Counted from the first letter of the stretch, positions 37,338 through 50,400 are shown. The stretch: 64,000 bases of DNA from Sipunculus nudus (GCA_026874595.1 CM049306.1:101569142-101633141), one strand, 5' to 3'. Notes: generated by a model from the sequence alone, not told the origin. Translations and numbers: made by a program.

Positions 37338-40300
37338 CTGAAAAAAAAAACCACAGAAATTACTGAAAGGATTTTGCTCACGAGGTAAGAAGAGATGACA
37401 AAGTGATTATTTGATTACTAGTAATACAGGAGTACATCATGCGTATGATCCTGATCAGTACAAGGAGATGATTTTTTATTTCCTTGAACATGAAAATCCA
37501 TTTTGTTTTATTACAATTTGGATGAAAACACTGCGAATATGTTCATCTTATACATTATAAGACATCATCTGGTATTCTTATTCCTTACACAACATATTTA
37601 CAAGGAGGAATTATGACATATAATATGTGTAGCATGAAGACACCAAATGATGGTGCCAAGCAGTACAATTCGTAACTACTGTCAAGCCAAATTACGCTCC
37701 TTGCTTTTATTTTTTAAGCGCTTTTAAGTGCATCCCCACCGTTACCAAAACCACACTTCTGAGATAATCTTTAAAGTTAAAAATAGTATTTACTCTTGTC
37801 CAAAACTATATATTCAGAAATATTCCCGGCAGTAAATGTCATATACCAGTATACACCAGGTTGGAAACACTTCAGTACTCTGTGACAAGCTGAATCAGTT
37901 GAAAGTTGGACAGAAAGTCCCTTAAGTGTCATGAAAATGAATTATGCATTGCCGTTATATGTACAAGCCCCCCCCCCCCCCCTTTCAATGGAACTAATAT
38001 CACCAGTTGTACGCGGTGCACAGTTAATGGAAGAGCTACCCTTGTTCAGTATAAACCAGGTTAGAAACACTTGAATACCCTATGTCAAGCTGAATCAGTT
38101 GAATATATGATGGGAGGAAAGTATCATGAAAATGAATTATGCTGTGCTGTTATAAGTACCAACCCCCCGTATTTCAATGGAACCAGTGTTACCAGTTGTA
38201 CGCCAAGAACAGTTGATGGAATAGAGACACCTGGTGTTCAGAGTGAAACAATGTTACCAAGTGCACATGGTGTAAAATAAATGGAACAGCTACATGAAAC
38301 ACCTGGGTACCTGGTTTCGAGAGGCCCGCTTGGACAGATTCTTGTGGACAACTGCAATCTCTCACTGTGATTCCCCTTTAATTCTTATTATGGTGCGTGA
38401 TTGTGGAGATTGCATGTGTCCCATATCCCTTTGGCATCTAAGAAAATTTCGTAAACACAATCTGTGTACCGGCAGTGTTTTCAATATGTCCCTAAGTAGT
38501 GACCGGCATTTTTTTAATTTTGGTGTGTTCTATTTTTTAGTTTGTCTGATGAGTCTGATAATATATTTTTTAAATAAAAGCCGGCCTTGTTTAGATGCAG
38601 GGTCAAAGCAGGGTTTGAAAAAATAATCCCCCAGGCGTCTATTCAAGGAAATATGGTATACAAGAAAACAAGTATCTATTTGGGGAATGTGACAAAACCT
38701 TTTCATAACCTTAACCAATTACTTTGTGCTGATAATGCCACAATGAAATTCCTTTGTGGAGGCTGGGTATAGAAAAGCATGCCTCCTGCCCAGCCAGTCC
38801 ACTCAACTTCAAAGGCTGCATGGATGCAAGCTTGTTAATTACCCCTGCCTGGATGAGACAACTGCCCTCACAGGGGTGACAGATGGACAGCTCTGTAAAT
38901 GAACTTGACCAAAGCCTTATGTAAATTGACCTGACAGGAAGTGCGTGATCGACAGGTCTATGAGCCAATCGTCGAACGTGATTGCCGGACTGAAAACGAG
39001 GCCATGTAAACACACGTGGAGGTCGGACATCAGGTCGGACATTCCTGGCACGTGTGTTAACTTTCAACCACATGCTTGATGGACCTGTCATAATAAATAT
39101 GTTTAACACGGTCAAGGCATATGTTTATAATTTGTATAAAAGTTACTCCAGGTATCATTCAAAGTAACAGAAATCTGTTTTCTTACTTCTCTTCGTAATA
39201 AAATCACAAGACGAGGAGAAAGGCAGGGATTGGACAAGGCTGGCCCGATTTGGCCCGGTCATATATTGAGTCCATATTGACACATGAATGTGTAAGTCAA
39301 AAAGACGCAGCCTATGTGATTCTATAGACCATCTATTGGTAAACATTGCCTGTAACCAGTGCTAAAAAGTGTTACATTTACCCCACATCAGCGCGTCACC
39401 CTTCAAAGTGGATAGGTTTAAACAAAATGTAACAATCATGGCCCTGTCGCATCAGCGCGTCTCCCACTCCTAGTCAAACTCAAAGTATTTATGTGTTCAT
39501 GTGCATGTGACGAAATCTCCGATCACCACAAATATAGTTGATGTATCTATAGTAAAAGGTCAGTAAAAGTTATTGACGAGGATTCAAGTTTTACTGTTAA
39601 GCTCTTTTCTTAATTGTAACCATGTCGAAAAATAACATTACAGAGGGCAATCATATTGGCACTCAAAAATGCAAGACCGCTGTTACTGATATTAGTAAGC
39701 TATAAATAGTATATAATGCCTATATTTTTCACATAAATTTTGTCTGTTCATTTTCCCCAAGCTGTCAGTCTATGTTGGCAGCATTATTATTAACACATTA
39801 ATTATCATATCTATAACATTAAATATTGTCAAAGGTTACTGCAATTTAAGTACTAAGAAGCTGTCGTTTAAAAACCTATCAAGATATATTTAGTGATCAC
39901 ATAGTTTGTTTGTTTATGATTATAAAAAAATAATATTGCATTCTATGGCCGCATATCATATATACCCTGCCGAGGGGGGGGGGGGCATATTTGGAGAAAG
40001 AGAAGAGAAAAGGCTATTTTTTGGCAACTAGTAGTAAAAGAGATAAAAAAATCATTTTTGTTATAAATATTTTCATGGAATCATACATTATGACAGCCAT
40101 GAGTAATAATTAGAAAATAATCATTAAGATGTTTCTGTTAAAAAATAAACAAAGATAAATAATATTCACTGACAAAATGTGTTTATATGTGTTATGTACA
40201 TATCATTGAAAGTGTGTGATAAATTATTATAAAATAAATTCACAATTAATCAAGGCTATAATTAAGAATTACCTAAGAATATAATAAATACTTGTAAGAT

Positions 40301-40712
40301 GTAATTACAAAGTCTGTGTTACCTTTCATTCAATAATTAAATTATAAAAAATAAAATAAATACTTCATAAAACATTAAAGGATATTATCTTCATGAAGAT
40401 AATATCTGGATGTATCACAGTGTCTTATATACTTAAATACCTCATTTATGTCACAAATGGAGCATCACTTGTTATTGACAGTTCTTATCGACATATACAC
40501 AATATACTTATATCATAACATACATGAGTGTCTAGGTGTTAAACATACAGGAGTGTCAGAGTGTTAAAAAGGAAGATTTTAAAAAATATTACCACAGGTT
40601 GTTTTAACTGACTGTAAAAAATGCATATGTATGATGTATAAAGTGAAACATATAGTTAATTTGCACACACACACACCCTCAGGCCCTACACACAAAAACA
40701 CGAGTTTATAAA
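37338..40712. other. Intron or upstream region of the Rost-like gene
   Basis: Upstream coding exons of the minus-strand gene should lie here or beyond, but I could not identify one. Frames at 38711-39115 (134 codons, minus) and 38294-38626 (110, plus) have no splice or family support. A ~200-bp tandem duplication is at 37850-38250. Confidence 0.45.
37850..38250 (+). repeat. ~200-bp tandem duplication
   Basis: 'accaggtt(g/a)gaaacactt' at about 37855 and 38055, 'caagctgaatcagttgaa' and 'catgaaaatgaattatgc' recur with a 200-base offset. The copies differ by a C-run (37968-37982) in the first. Confidence 0.75.
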
Positions 40713-40913
40713 CAGGGGAGGATCCAGTTGGGGGGGGGGGGGGGGGGGGGGGTGAGAGGCAACAACCTTATTTTTCAGGATTTTAAACTATTTTTATTTT
40801 TGGCCTTGGCCCCTCCCATCCTGGAGCAGGGGACCTTTTTATATAGGCTTTCTTATTAGTCTTCCTGGGTTGGACTTGGACCCTCCCCTTTACAAACCCT
40901 TGATCCGCCCCTG
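40713..40913. mobile_element. hAT-like MITE, 201 bp
   Basis: Terminal inverted repeats CAGGGGAGGATCCA and TTGATCCGCCCCTG; starts with the CAGGGG typical of hAT ends. Internal G22 run. The 8-base flanks (TTTATAAA, ATTATATA) are similar but not identical, and the right flank is a microsatellite, so the target duplication is not proven. Confidence 0.6.

Positions 40914-40990
<77 letters not shown>
40914..40990. repeat. (TA)n-(GA)n compound microsatellite
   Basis: About 40 bases of TA followed by about 35 of GA, directly between the hAT-like MITE and the palindrome-built element. Confidence 0.9.
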
Positions 40991-40993
<3 letters not shown>

Positions 40994-40999
40994 TACATC

Positions 41000-43169
41000 T
41001 GTCACAGGCGAAATTAGAATCCAGGCGGATTTAAAATCCGCCTAGGCAAGATTGAAATTTTGATTCCGCCTAGGCTAGATTAAAATCCTGTTATGATCAT
41101 ATGTAGGATTTCAATCTCGCCTAGGCGGATTTAAAATCTGCCTAGGCGAGACTGAAATTTTGATTTCGCCTAAGCTATATTAAAATCCTAGCTATTAATC
41201 TGCTTCATTCAATTCTTTGGTTTAATCTTGCTGATTGTATTATAATAATGTTTATTAAGATTATAATAATGTTTGTGATCTTAATATTTTTAATGATAAC
41301 ATTGGATTTAAAATCATGCTAATCATAGATTTAAAACCTGCCTAGTTGAGATTGAAATTTTGATTCCGCCTAGGTGAGATTGAAATCCTGTTATGAGTAT
41401 ATGTAGGGTTTCAATCTCACCTAGGCGCATTTTAAATCTGCCTGGGCCAGATTGAAATTCTGATTTCGCCTAGGCCATATTAAAATCCTAGCTATTAATC
41501 TGCTTGATTCAATTATTTGGTTTTATCTTGCTGATTATTTCATTATAATGTAAATCTTAAAAAGTATAATTTTAATATTTAATGATAACATTATAAAATT
41601 AGTGACTAAAACAAGTTACTTGAGCTTAAAATAAATTCGGATTTATTACACTCATGATTTTACTGGGGTTGTCCTTGTATTTTTAACATTTTTAATAGCA
41701 ATTTAATTTTAGCAGACTGACAAAACAACATGAAATATGTTAATGTACACACCTGCAAAACTGGTAGTCTACCTAATATTTTAATTTTTTCCACTGTGTT
41801 CTACAGCACATTTTCACACAAAATGATGATAAAAAATATATATGTCACAGTGTAGATGGGAATCCAGTTGAGTTCAGAACTCAACTAGTTGAGATGGGAA
41901 TCCCCATCTTAATGGTTGAGATGGGGATAGTCACTATTGAGATGGGAATATTCCAATAAACACTTGTTCACATTGGGATATCCAGAAGTCGACCAGTTCA
42001 CTTTGGGATAAACTGAAATACACTAGTTTACATGAGAATATTTTAGTTCAGATGTTACCAAGAGAAACAGTTTATTTTAAAATATCCTGAAATACACTAG
42101 TCTACTTAAGAATATCTCAACCTTATTGTTAAGATACATTTTTTCCCTATTTCTTTTAAGTGGACACAAGAACATTGTGCCTCAGAACATTGAGTAGCTG
42201 CAAAAAATTACAGATATTATTGTAAAAATAAATGAGAGAATTAAACAGACTAGGAGTGTATATTCTGAGAGTAACTAACAAGAACACATGTATAAAAAGA
42301 TAAGTACTCTTTTATTATATTTAACATTTAGCAATTCCATAACTACATGGTAATCACAATCTAAAATATGCAGTATGCACCATTTATAATAAACAATATA
42401 AATAACTAAAATATTCAAATACCTGTATCTTCCTTGCCCCTTTCAGCTAATAAAAAGCCAAAATTTAATGTTATTTGCCAAGGCAAAAAATAAATGCTGA
42501 AACCTGAAAAAATCAGACTGAAAATATACCTGTGTTTTTTTTTTAAAATTTCACCCACCTGTCAGAAAAAACTTCATAACTTCTGTAAAGCATTCCTTAG
42601 CATTAGTGATTATAAAAATACATTTATTTTTTATGTTCATTAAGATAGTGTTCTTAATAAACTGATCTTTCACAATCCAAAGTTTCTGTTTGACTTTCAC
42701 TTAAAACAAAGCTAAATCAAAATTTCCATCTTGTTGGCCGGGGCAGATCTAAATCCCTTAAATGGTCCTATTCATTAAGATGTTCAGATATACAATTCCC
42801 AACAGATAAATCTCTCCACGCCAAATGTGAGAATAAACTGCAATTATTATGAAACAATCAGCTAGATTAAACCAAAGAATTGAATGACGCAGATTAAAAG
42901 CTAGGATTTTAATCTGGCCTAGGCAAAATCAGAATTTCAATCTCGCCTAGGCAGATTTAAAATCAGCCTAGGCGAGATTGAAATCCTACATATAATCATA
43001 GCAGGATTTTAATCTCGCCTAGGCAGAATCAGAATTTCAGTCTCGCCTAGGCAGATTTAAAATCCGCCTAGGTGAGATTGAAATTTTAATCTCGCCTAGG
43101 CAAAATCAAAATTTCAATCTCGCCTAGGCGGAATTTAAATCCGCCTGGATTCTAATTTCGCCTGTGACA
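41000..43169. mobile_element. 2.17-kb element with CTAG-centred palindrome arrays
   Basis: The two ends are perfect inverted repeats for about 36 bases, beginning TGTCACAGGCGAAATTAGAA. Each end continues as an array of GCCTAGGC-centred palindromic units alternating with 'gattgaaat' or 'gatttaaaat' (41010-41190, 41320-41490, 42895-43150). The middle has a different array built the same way (41843-42130). No protein-coding frame. Class unknown; non-autonomous. Confidence 0.75.
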
Positions 43170-44614
43170 TCTATATATGCACTTTTCCCATCACATCTTT
43201 TAACACAATAAAAAAGATATAGAACTTTCATAAATAATATCTATACCATACATGCATTTTTTTTTTTTCTTGTACACACATCCTTCTTCCTGTGTATAAA
43301 CAGGGTGCTTCCTATTACAGACATCAATATACATGCAATATTGGAAAATAATTTTAACCTCAGTTTAAAATCTGTTGAATTAAATAACCTCAGTTTCAAT
43401 TCTGTAGTATTCAATAATTTTCTCAGTATATTAAATTTTATTTAATATACATTATATGTGATTAACCACTATGTGATGTTCACACGTCATCTGTGAATTT
43501 ACCAGCCTTTCAATAATTTGTTTGGATAGGCCTACTGGTATTGACACTAGTTTGATTATTATTATTAATTTCAAGTAATTAGATGATCTGACAAAAAACA
43601 ACTTTCAAAAGTTATAAAATCTCTGCTTGAGCAATACATACTTAGCAAGACTTCCTTTAATTTTTATATTTATAGAAAAATTAATGAGTGATCCCCCCCC
43701 CCCACGACAGCATGTGTTGCTTTATCCTGTATGGAAGCAACACTTTTTACATTGTCATCTTTAATTTTTTGTTGAAACTGCACCCTATAGGTTATAAAAA
43801 ATATTTTAATAACTGATACTTCGTAGTTTTTCAATTTTTGTCTGCTAGACTTGAACAAGTTGTCAATCTTAACCAACCGCTCAGGTGTCAAGGCTGATGC
43901 GAGGGGTCAGCTGATTCGTTCTCTGACACCGGCCGTATCGAGCAGAAAAAGGCGCAAATTCATCAAACTTCTCAATTTTATATTTAAATCATCTCTGTAG
44001 CCTTCATATGTACACTTTAAACCTAAGGGTGCTTTCTTGGTAAAATTAATTCTGTTTGGGTTCTGGTGCGATGTACGGCTGAATTGCCAGTTCCACGTGT
44101 ATAAACAGCACGCTTTCTTGGTTTAATGTCTGACCTAGCAACCGTATCCATGGTGGGCAGAGCTAACTGGTTCATGCTGTCACATCAATGTCGAGCATCA
44201 TGCATGTACCTGGTGCAGATTTTACCAGGTACAGGTACTTTTTAAAATTTTTTTAGGAACAGGTACCAGGTTCTTCCTTTCATGACAGCCAGGTAAGGTA
44301 CAGGACTACAGATACTCCAAAAATGTGTACCTACATACATGTACAAGTACTTGGTCACAATCCTGGCTAATAATTTTCTCAAAATTTTTAAAAACATATA
44401 ATTCATTGATTTATTTGCACATTAAAAGATATTAGTTTTGTATTTTTGTTCTGAATTTCATGGTTAAATACAAACACCCATTGTATGAACTATGAATAGA
44501 ACAAGGTATTGGAGATATCATGCTTTTAATCTTTGTTTTCACAATAAACTGCTGCACATATTTAAATTCTGTTAGACTGTTACTTAGCATATTTAAGAAA
44601 TCAGAAAATTATCT
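43170..44614. other. No gene seen
   Basis: AT-rich unique sequence with a poly-C run (43691-43702) and a degenerate 'caggtac' repeat cluster at 44205-44300. Short frames unsupported. Confidence 0.45.
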
Positions 44615-44903
44615 AAGGCCAAAAAAAAATAAAGGTATGGTTCTCAGGCACTTTTTTTCAGAAATCAGTGCGTGCGGGCGGTATTTTATTTTTGACCTTT
44701 TTTTGAATGTTTCGATAAAAATGTCATATGATCAGGGAAAAGCATGAAAATAACAATTTTTTTGCTAAACAGGTAAAAGCACTACATAAATTGTATTATT
44801 TATCTTCTTGAAAGATGAAAATCAAAATAAAAATTTTTGATGCGGGGGGTAAAAATTGACGCGGGCGATGCCTGAGAACCATACATTTTATTTTTTTTGC
44901 CTA
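44615..44903. mobile_element. GGTATGG inverted-repeat element, copy 2, intact
   Basis: Terminal repeats of about 34 bases: TAAGGCCAAAAAAAAATAAA then GGTATGGTTCTCAGGCA on the left and its complement on the right. About 289 bp, non-coding. Inverted relative to copy 1 at 9352-10295. Confidence 0.75.
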
Positions 44904-45295
44904 AGGCATGACAAGTGAGAGACATTTAAGTCCAGTTTAGCTTGTGTTGCATTTCATATATTATATATGAATTATATAATATTTATATGTACACAAACAC
45001 ATATTTATATATAAACCTATTCTATTCTTAAAGAAAATAATTATATGATTTTTCTTAAAAGGTATTCAACAAAAATAAAAAGTTTTCAAAATATATTAAT
45101 TATCAGAGCCATCAAGATTACATTAATATTTCTAGAAAAGTATGACACAGTTGAAATTTGCTACATCCAAAACAAACATGAAAGCAATATTAAAATAATA
45201 CTATAATTTTATATAATATGTAGTTATTCATTGTAATTTTATTTAATATTACTGCCACTATTACACCTAACAGGTTATAATATGTTGTTTTGCCT

Positions 45296-45771
45296 GGCCG
45301 AGGCTATCGGCACGACCGTCGTGCCGATAAGAAGTACAATCCGCACGACAGCCTCTCATATTATAATATAAAACCTAACCACTGCTAATAATATGGCTGG
45401 TAACAGACACCTCAGCAAACAGAACTATTTAAAAGTTGTAGATGCTGGGTTATTTACGTAAACTTAATACTTACATAAAGTTACAAGTTAGACAAAATCG
45501 GTGCACTGGAAAAGCCTGGGCGGGGCCTTTTACACGAATATTCCTTGGCCAGCTGTCATATAGCAATTACTTTGTGTAGTTTGTGGTTTGTTTATTTCTG
45601 TTAATGAGTTTTTTTTGTATCCATTTCCCAAAAATTATAATTCCTCTGATACTTGAAGTAATTATTTTATGAAAATTTAAAATATATTTAGTGTACGATA
45701 CATGGGAACACACGGCTGTCGTGCGGATAAGAAAGCTAATCCGCACGACGGTCGTGCGGATAGACACTACC
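45296..45771. mobile_element. 476-bp MITE with hairpin-bearing ends and 9-bp target duplication
   Basis: Flanked by the exact 9-base direct repeat GTTTTGCCT (45287-45295 and 45772-45780). Each end has a near-perfect hairpin (stem TATCGGCACGAC at 45305-45329; AATCCGCACGAC at 45738-45761) followed inward by CCGCACGACAGCC or its complement. No coding capacity. Confidence 0.8.
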
Positions 45772-45780
45772 GTTTTGCCT

Positions 45781-46560
45781 ATTGCCATTAATACTATTAT
45801 TGGGTTATGGCCCAATATGGGTATAACTGTATTGTTCTAAATGGTTAAAACATTGCTGGGATTACGGTACACTCGTAGACGTTCTGAGGGCATGACCCTG
45901 TAAGGAAGACAGCGGTTCAGCCATTACCAGCCCTGGGCCTGTGGGCGATGTAGTGGAGGGGGCAGAGATTCAAATCTAGCGGAGATAAGGAAGGAGCATC
46001 TGAGGAGGAAGCCGATCTGACTTACCCTGGATTGATAAAAGTCGCATGCTCGTGAATGCTGAAACGTGAAACTCTTCAGTTTAAATTCCTGCTTGACGCG
46101 CCGTAAACATCTACAGCAACAATCGTTGATATAGGTAGGCATGGTGATTATGGTGCAATAGACTGATTAATTAACTAAATCAACAACTAAAAATCAAAAT
46201 TTAGCTCTGTGTCAGACAGGAGTGGCCTTGACCGTGATAATAGGTGTATCGGAAAACTTCGTCCCATGGCTTTTTCGTTATAATTTATGCTGCTCCTTTG
46301 AGTTCTGCGGGAGTTTTGCAAGTATGATATAGTAATATAAATATAAGTAATATAAATTAGATTAAACGTTTAATTATAGTAAATGATTAAATTGTAAATA
46401 TAGTTTTAAATCCTCTTTTTATTACGATAAATTAATGGCAGTTTTAAATGATCAAAATTTTTTTGACAAAAAGTAGACGTGACTTATTTTAATTTTAAAT
46501 GCCTATATTTTTTCCTTTCAATATATTCTCATTTGATTATTCCAAGAATGAAAAATAAAA
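45781..46560. other. No gene seen
   Basis: Upstream flank of the plus-strand gene. Frames are short and unsupported. Nothing repeated elsewhere in the window was noticed. Confidence 0.4.
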
Positions 46561-46589
46561 TATTTATCAATTTGAAACAAAACTCATGG

Positions 46590-46960
46590 TGCATGGCGGG
46601 AACCAGTTACACAGGAAGCGGCAGAAAGACCATGACCTTTGACCTCAGTCAACATGGCGGCACCTTGGTAACCAATCACGCCAACTGGAACTCGACCAAA
46701 TGCAGAAGGAATTGTAAACAAGAGCACGATGTAACGTATTGTCTGTCTGTCTGTCACCCTCCAGTTAGGTCGGTATGTTTCGAAGGGTATTTGCAAGATA
46801 TAGAGTAAGAAATACTTAACGTTTAGGTAACGGCTTTGAGTGAAATCAGTCGAAGTTGGCATCGTCAAGTTGGAAACTCCAGGAAAGCAACCTCACACGT
46901 ACAGTAACTTAGTAAGCAGGACCATTTTAACAGAGCACGTCCCAGTCTCCCCAGATTATG
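46590..46960 (+). promoter_or_regulatory. Promoter-like cluster: DR1, YY1-like, CCAAT
   Basis: TGACCTTTGACCT at 46633-46645 is a perfect direct repeat with one-base spacing (rc AGGTCA-A-AGGTCA), the site used by HNF4, RXR heterodimers and COUP-TF. AACATGGCGGC (46649-46659) resembles YY1, and ACCAATCAC (46670-46678) a CCAAT box. The region is richer in GC than its surroundings. It lies about 450 bases before the start codon at 47106. Assignment to that gene is inferred; it could also drive the divergent minus-strand gene. Confidence 0.45.
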
Positions 46961-47105
46961 GACTTCCTGGAATTCAACCGTAACGGGTACAAGAACTGAC
47001 ATTAAAAATGAAGAAATTTATAATTTTATAAAATATGTAACACTTAAGGCAAAGGAACATATAATTTAATCATTTAAGGATTTATTAACCCCAATTGGAC
47101 AAGAA

Positions 47106-47402
47106 ATGGCAGTTACTGCTGATAATTCAGTTGAACTTGACTTAGGAGCCATGCAGCCAGATATTGGTGATAAAGTTGGTTTGCCTACAGATCATCAACA
47201 GACATTGTCTGCAGATGGTGTCACTCGCACAAATAAAATAAATCTCTTAACTAGATCTGCAACTATGTCTGGAGGACTTTTAGACAAGAAGACATTCACA
47301 TTTAAACCAAAAATGAGTAGTGCCAGCATGAAAATTGCAGAGGCACTTGGGACTGATTTTATGGCCCGGCAGCAACAGCACATTGAGAAACAGAGGAGAC
47401 AT
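47106..47402 (+). CDS. Unknown coiled-coil-like protein, exon 1 (coding part)
   Basis: ATG in a strong context (GAA before, G after) with an in-frame TAA at 47067-47069 and none in between, so this start is well supported. It codes for 99 residues and ends ...QQQHIEKQRRH directly at donor GTAAGTATA, phase 0. The first 60 residues are polar and probably disordered. From about residue 63 the segment FTFKPKMSSASMKIAEAL resembles the 'F-P-K-x-S-x-x-x-A' motif seen in assorted ciliary or flagellar coiled-coil proteins, then becomes a charged helix. I do not recognise the protein; a ciliary role is a weak inference. Upstream non-coding exons are possible. Confidence 0.75.
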
Positions 47403-50400
47403 GTAAGTATAGATTAAGATTAACATAATTCAGTATATATTTAAGCAACATCTTAAACAGTTGTTCTGTTGATTATTTAATACACATATTTCAAAACTCT
47501 CTTTTTTTTAAAGGATAAGTCTTCATTAATGTTTGCTAACTGGTGCTCTCTGTCTAATCCCTTCAAAATTATCTCAAAGGTATTGTGGAAAATTTACTTA
47601 ACTTTGTGTTGTTTAGATGCACAATTTCAAGAATTGAAACACATGTAATTAATCTGAAATATGTCAAAATCCTACCAGTCTTGTCTACATGCTCATTTTA
47701 AAAGTAAAATTAATAGCTTGCTTCATTTCTTTTGGTCTCAGAGTCTGTATAATAATTTTGTTGCCTTGGCCTTGCCTTACATCCGCTTCTGGGTACCTCT
47801 TTGTCTTTCAGTGAAGAATTCATTCCTTTCATGTTGTATACCGTAATTTTGATTAGGACGGGGTTTTTTTTCTTTGCTATCAAGATTCATGCAAACTCAT
47901 CATTTTTGTTGAATAGCAAAATTAATAGACTTTTTCCCACCTCGCCAGTGCCACCTGCTGGTAAAGACTGGCAATGCATGTACAGGTTTGTGGTTTTATC
48001 AAGAAAGATCATGTTTTGTTGTATTTCACAGGTCTCAAATTTGACGACTGGCTACCGGCAAATGCTGGTTAAAACTGACTTGCTGCCGTCAGCCATGATC
48101 CTGACCGGCAGAAACCTGCCAGTAAAAAAATTTTCTCACTGCGTACTTCTTGTCTGTAAACAGTCATAATCACAACCACTCCATGCTTTTTAATCTAAGA
48201 AAACTGTTACTGGTATCCCTTTTCCAAGGCAAACTGACCCAAGGAACCAGGTAGCCACCATTCCGATCTCCCTGGGAACACTTCGATGAAAAATGCACTC
48301 CCTGTTGGACAATCAGAGGAACGATTATGTTCAGACTTGTAATTTCACTTTTCTGGCTGGCTGCTATCAGCCAAACATAGCTAAATATAGCGGTTACTAT
48401 AGCGTGTGCTACCAGTCTAGATTATGTTAAGCACTATCTGATTGGTCCACTCGATAAGAATATTCATAATACAGTTTTGCAGGAAACAACATGGTTTGCA
48501 TGATATGTACATTTGAAATACTTGGAACACCATTAATATTTCCAATATATCATCATCCGAATTAGGCCTGCTATTACAATATGACCTGGTAAATAAATTC
48601 CCTTTTCCCAACCCCTGTCTGTGTCTCCGTATCCAAGTTTTAAGGTGAAATGACGATGGCTGCATCAGCAAAATTGAGAACCATTAAGAAAAGGCAAAGA
48701 CCAGTAAAAGGATGATGAATAAAACATAATGAGATATGAGATTTTTCTTATTTAAAGTCTTTTTCTTTTACAAATAAAACAGTGCAAACAAATAAAGAAA
48801 ACTGCCTGTCAAATATATTTGGTGCCTGTCAAGTTAAAATTTGACAGGCATCAGTAGCTTATTTCCAAAACTGAAATTTGACTCCTGTTTCAGATAATAA
48901 TTGTAATTTTTATCTTATTTTCAATTGTAAAGTAGTTTGTACTTTTTAATTGTGACAGAGCTTGTACTCGATTTCCTGTGACTTAACAGGCAATATTGGA
49001 CCAAAACTCGGCAGAAGATGTATTTTTTGTTGTCAATGGTCTTTCAATGGTCTTTTCAAAAATTTGTTGGAAGAGCCCTACCACAGATAGCCAGGCATTG
49101 CTACCAAAGCAAATGCCTGCAAGGATCACTATTTAACAAAATGTTAACTTGCTGCAAAGTACAAGGTGATGGACTGGCACTTGTTATGTTGTCAAGGAGC
49201 TAAGTCAGTGCTGTAATTACCAGTCCTTGCCGGATAATATTCCATCTAAAATTTGTGTCTGCGTCTGTCTCACCTTCAGTTCTTCATAAGAACACAGGTC
49301 ATCAGACTTCCATCAGTTTTCCTTTTTTGCTTTATATTTCTTCAGTGCCATAGCCACCATGCAGCTGGTAGGGGCATATGCAGTGACTGAATGAACCACA
49401 TTGGTTGAGGGGAAATTTCCAGGAATGACCCCGGTATAAACTGATTATCATACTGGAAAAGACCCTTGGTCCAGAGAGGCAATGATAGGTGGCCCTTCCT
49501 GACCCCGTCCTCGAAGATTACCAGTCAATGAGCTTGACAGTCAGAGAACCATAAATTACAACTTTATATAGATACCACCAGGTGGCAGTGTCAGTCCAAA
49601 GGTGCAATGTCCTTTTTGGGTTATACGTGATGAAAATAATAGCATCAATAGGGTCTGTTTGTGTTTAATTTTAGAATAAAAATTTTTTTTTAAGAATAAC
49701 ATTTAAGAATGGTTATAAATATGTTCAAAATGATAATGTTTGACAAAATGATAGAATCAAGTTTCTGAAACCTCTATGGGGATGTGTTTATTTTAAGCTA
49801 ATCCCAGCCTGGCAGAAGGTACTTACAGGTCTGTTATTTCAACTGGGGCTTGAGTTCCTGCACTGGATACAGATATCACGATACATGTATCATGGTATAT
49901 AGCGTAATCAATTCAATCTTGTTATCATGATATAAAATCGAACACTGATTGTTTCTTGAGTGTAGTATCTCAGTATATATCATACTAGCTGATAAACCTG
50001 GTATACCAGGCTTTTTACTGGGGTTGGGGAGATATAGTAACTGAGATGTGGAATGTTAGCTCATTTTTTTATTATAAAGGTTAAAAGAAAAATATAGGTT
50101 TTCAGTGGGATACTGTCTCAATAAGATATGTATAAATATTTTTTACATTTATTTTGTGGCATTGTGCTCGTGGCAAGAAATACCAAGGTATGTTTACCTT
50201 GAAGACCTGGTCAGTGATGATGTTTACATTGCAAACCGGAATGAGATGCGGGGGCATCCAGGTTTTCGATGATATTTGACTGGATTCTGTCGTTGGACGT
50301 ATATAGATTAGGTTGATGTGAGGAACACATGAAAGATTTTTTAAATGTACGTTGCAAGGAAACTGTTCCTGAAGAAAGAAACAGAAATATGCATACCTAG

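Noticed and set aside
38711-39115. 134-codon minus frame as an upstream Rost exon
   Set aside because: No transmembrane or Rost motif, and no donor in the right phase to join the W-P start at 37337.
46479-46808. 109-codon plus frame
   Set aside because: Overlaps a promoter-like region and a 94-codon frame on the other strand; no domain or splice support.
47801-48169. 122-codon plus frame in intron 1
   Set aside because: No acceptor/donor pair in phase and composition resembles translated non-coding DNA.
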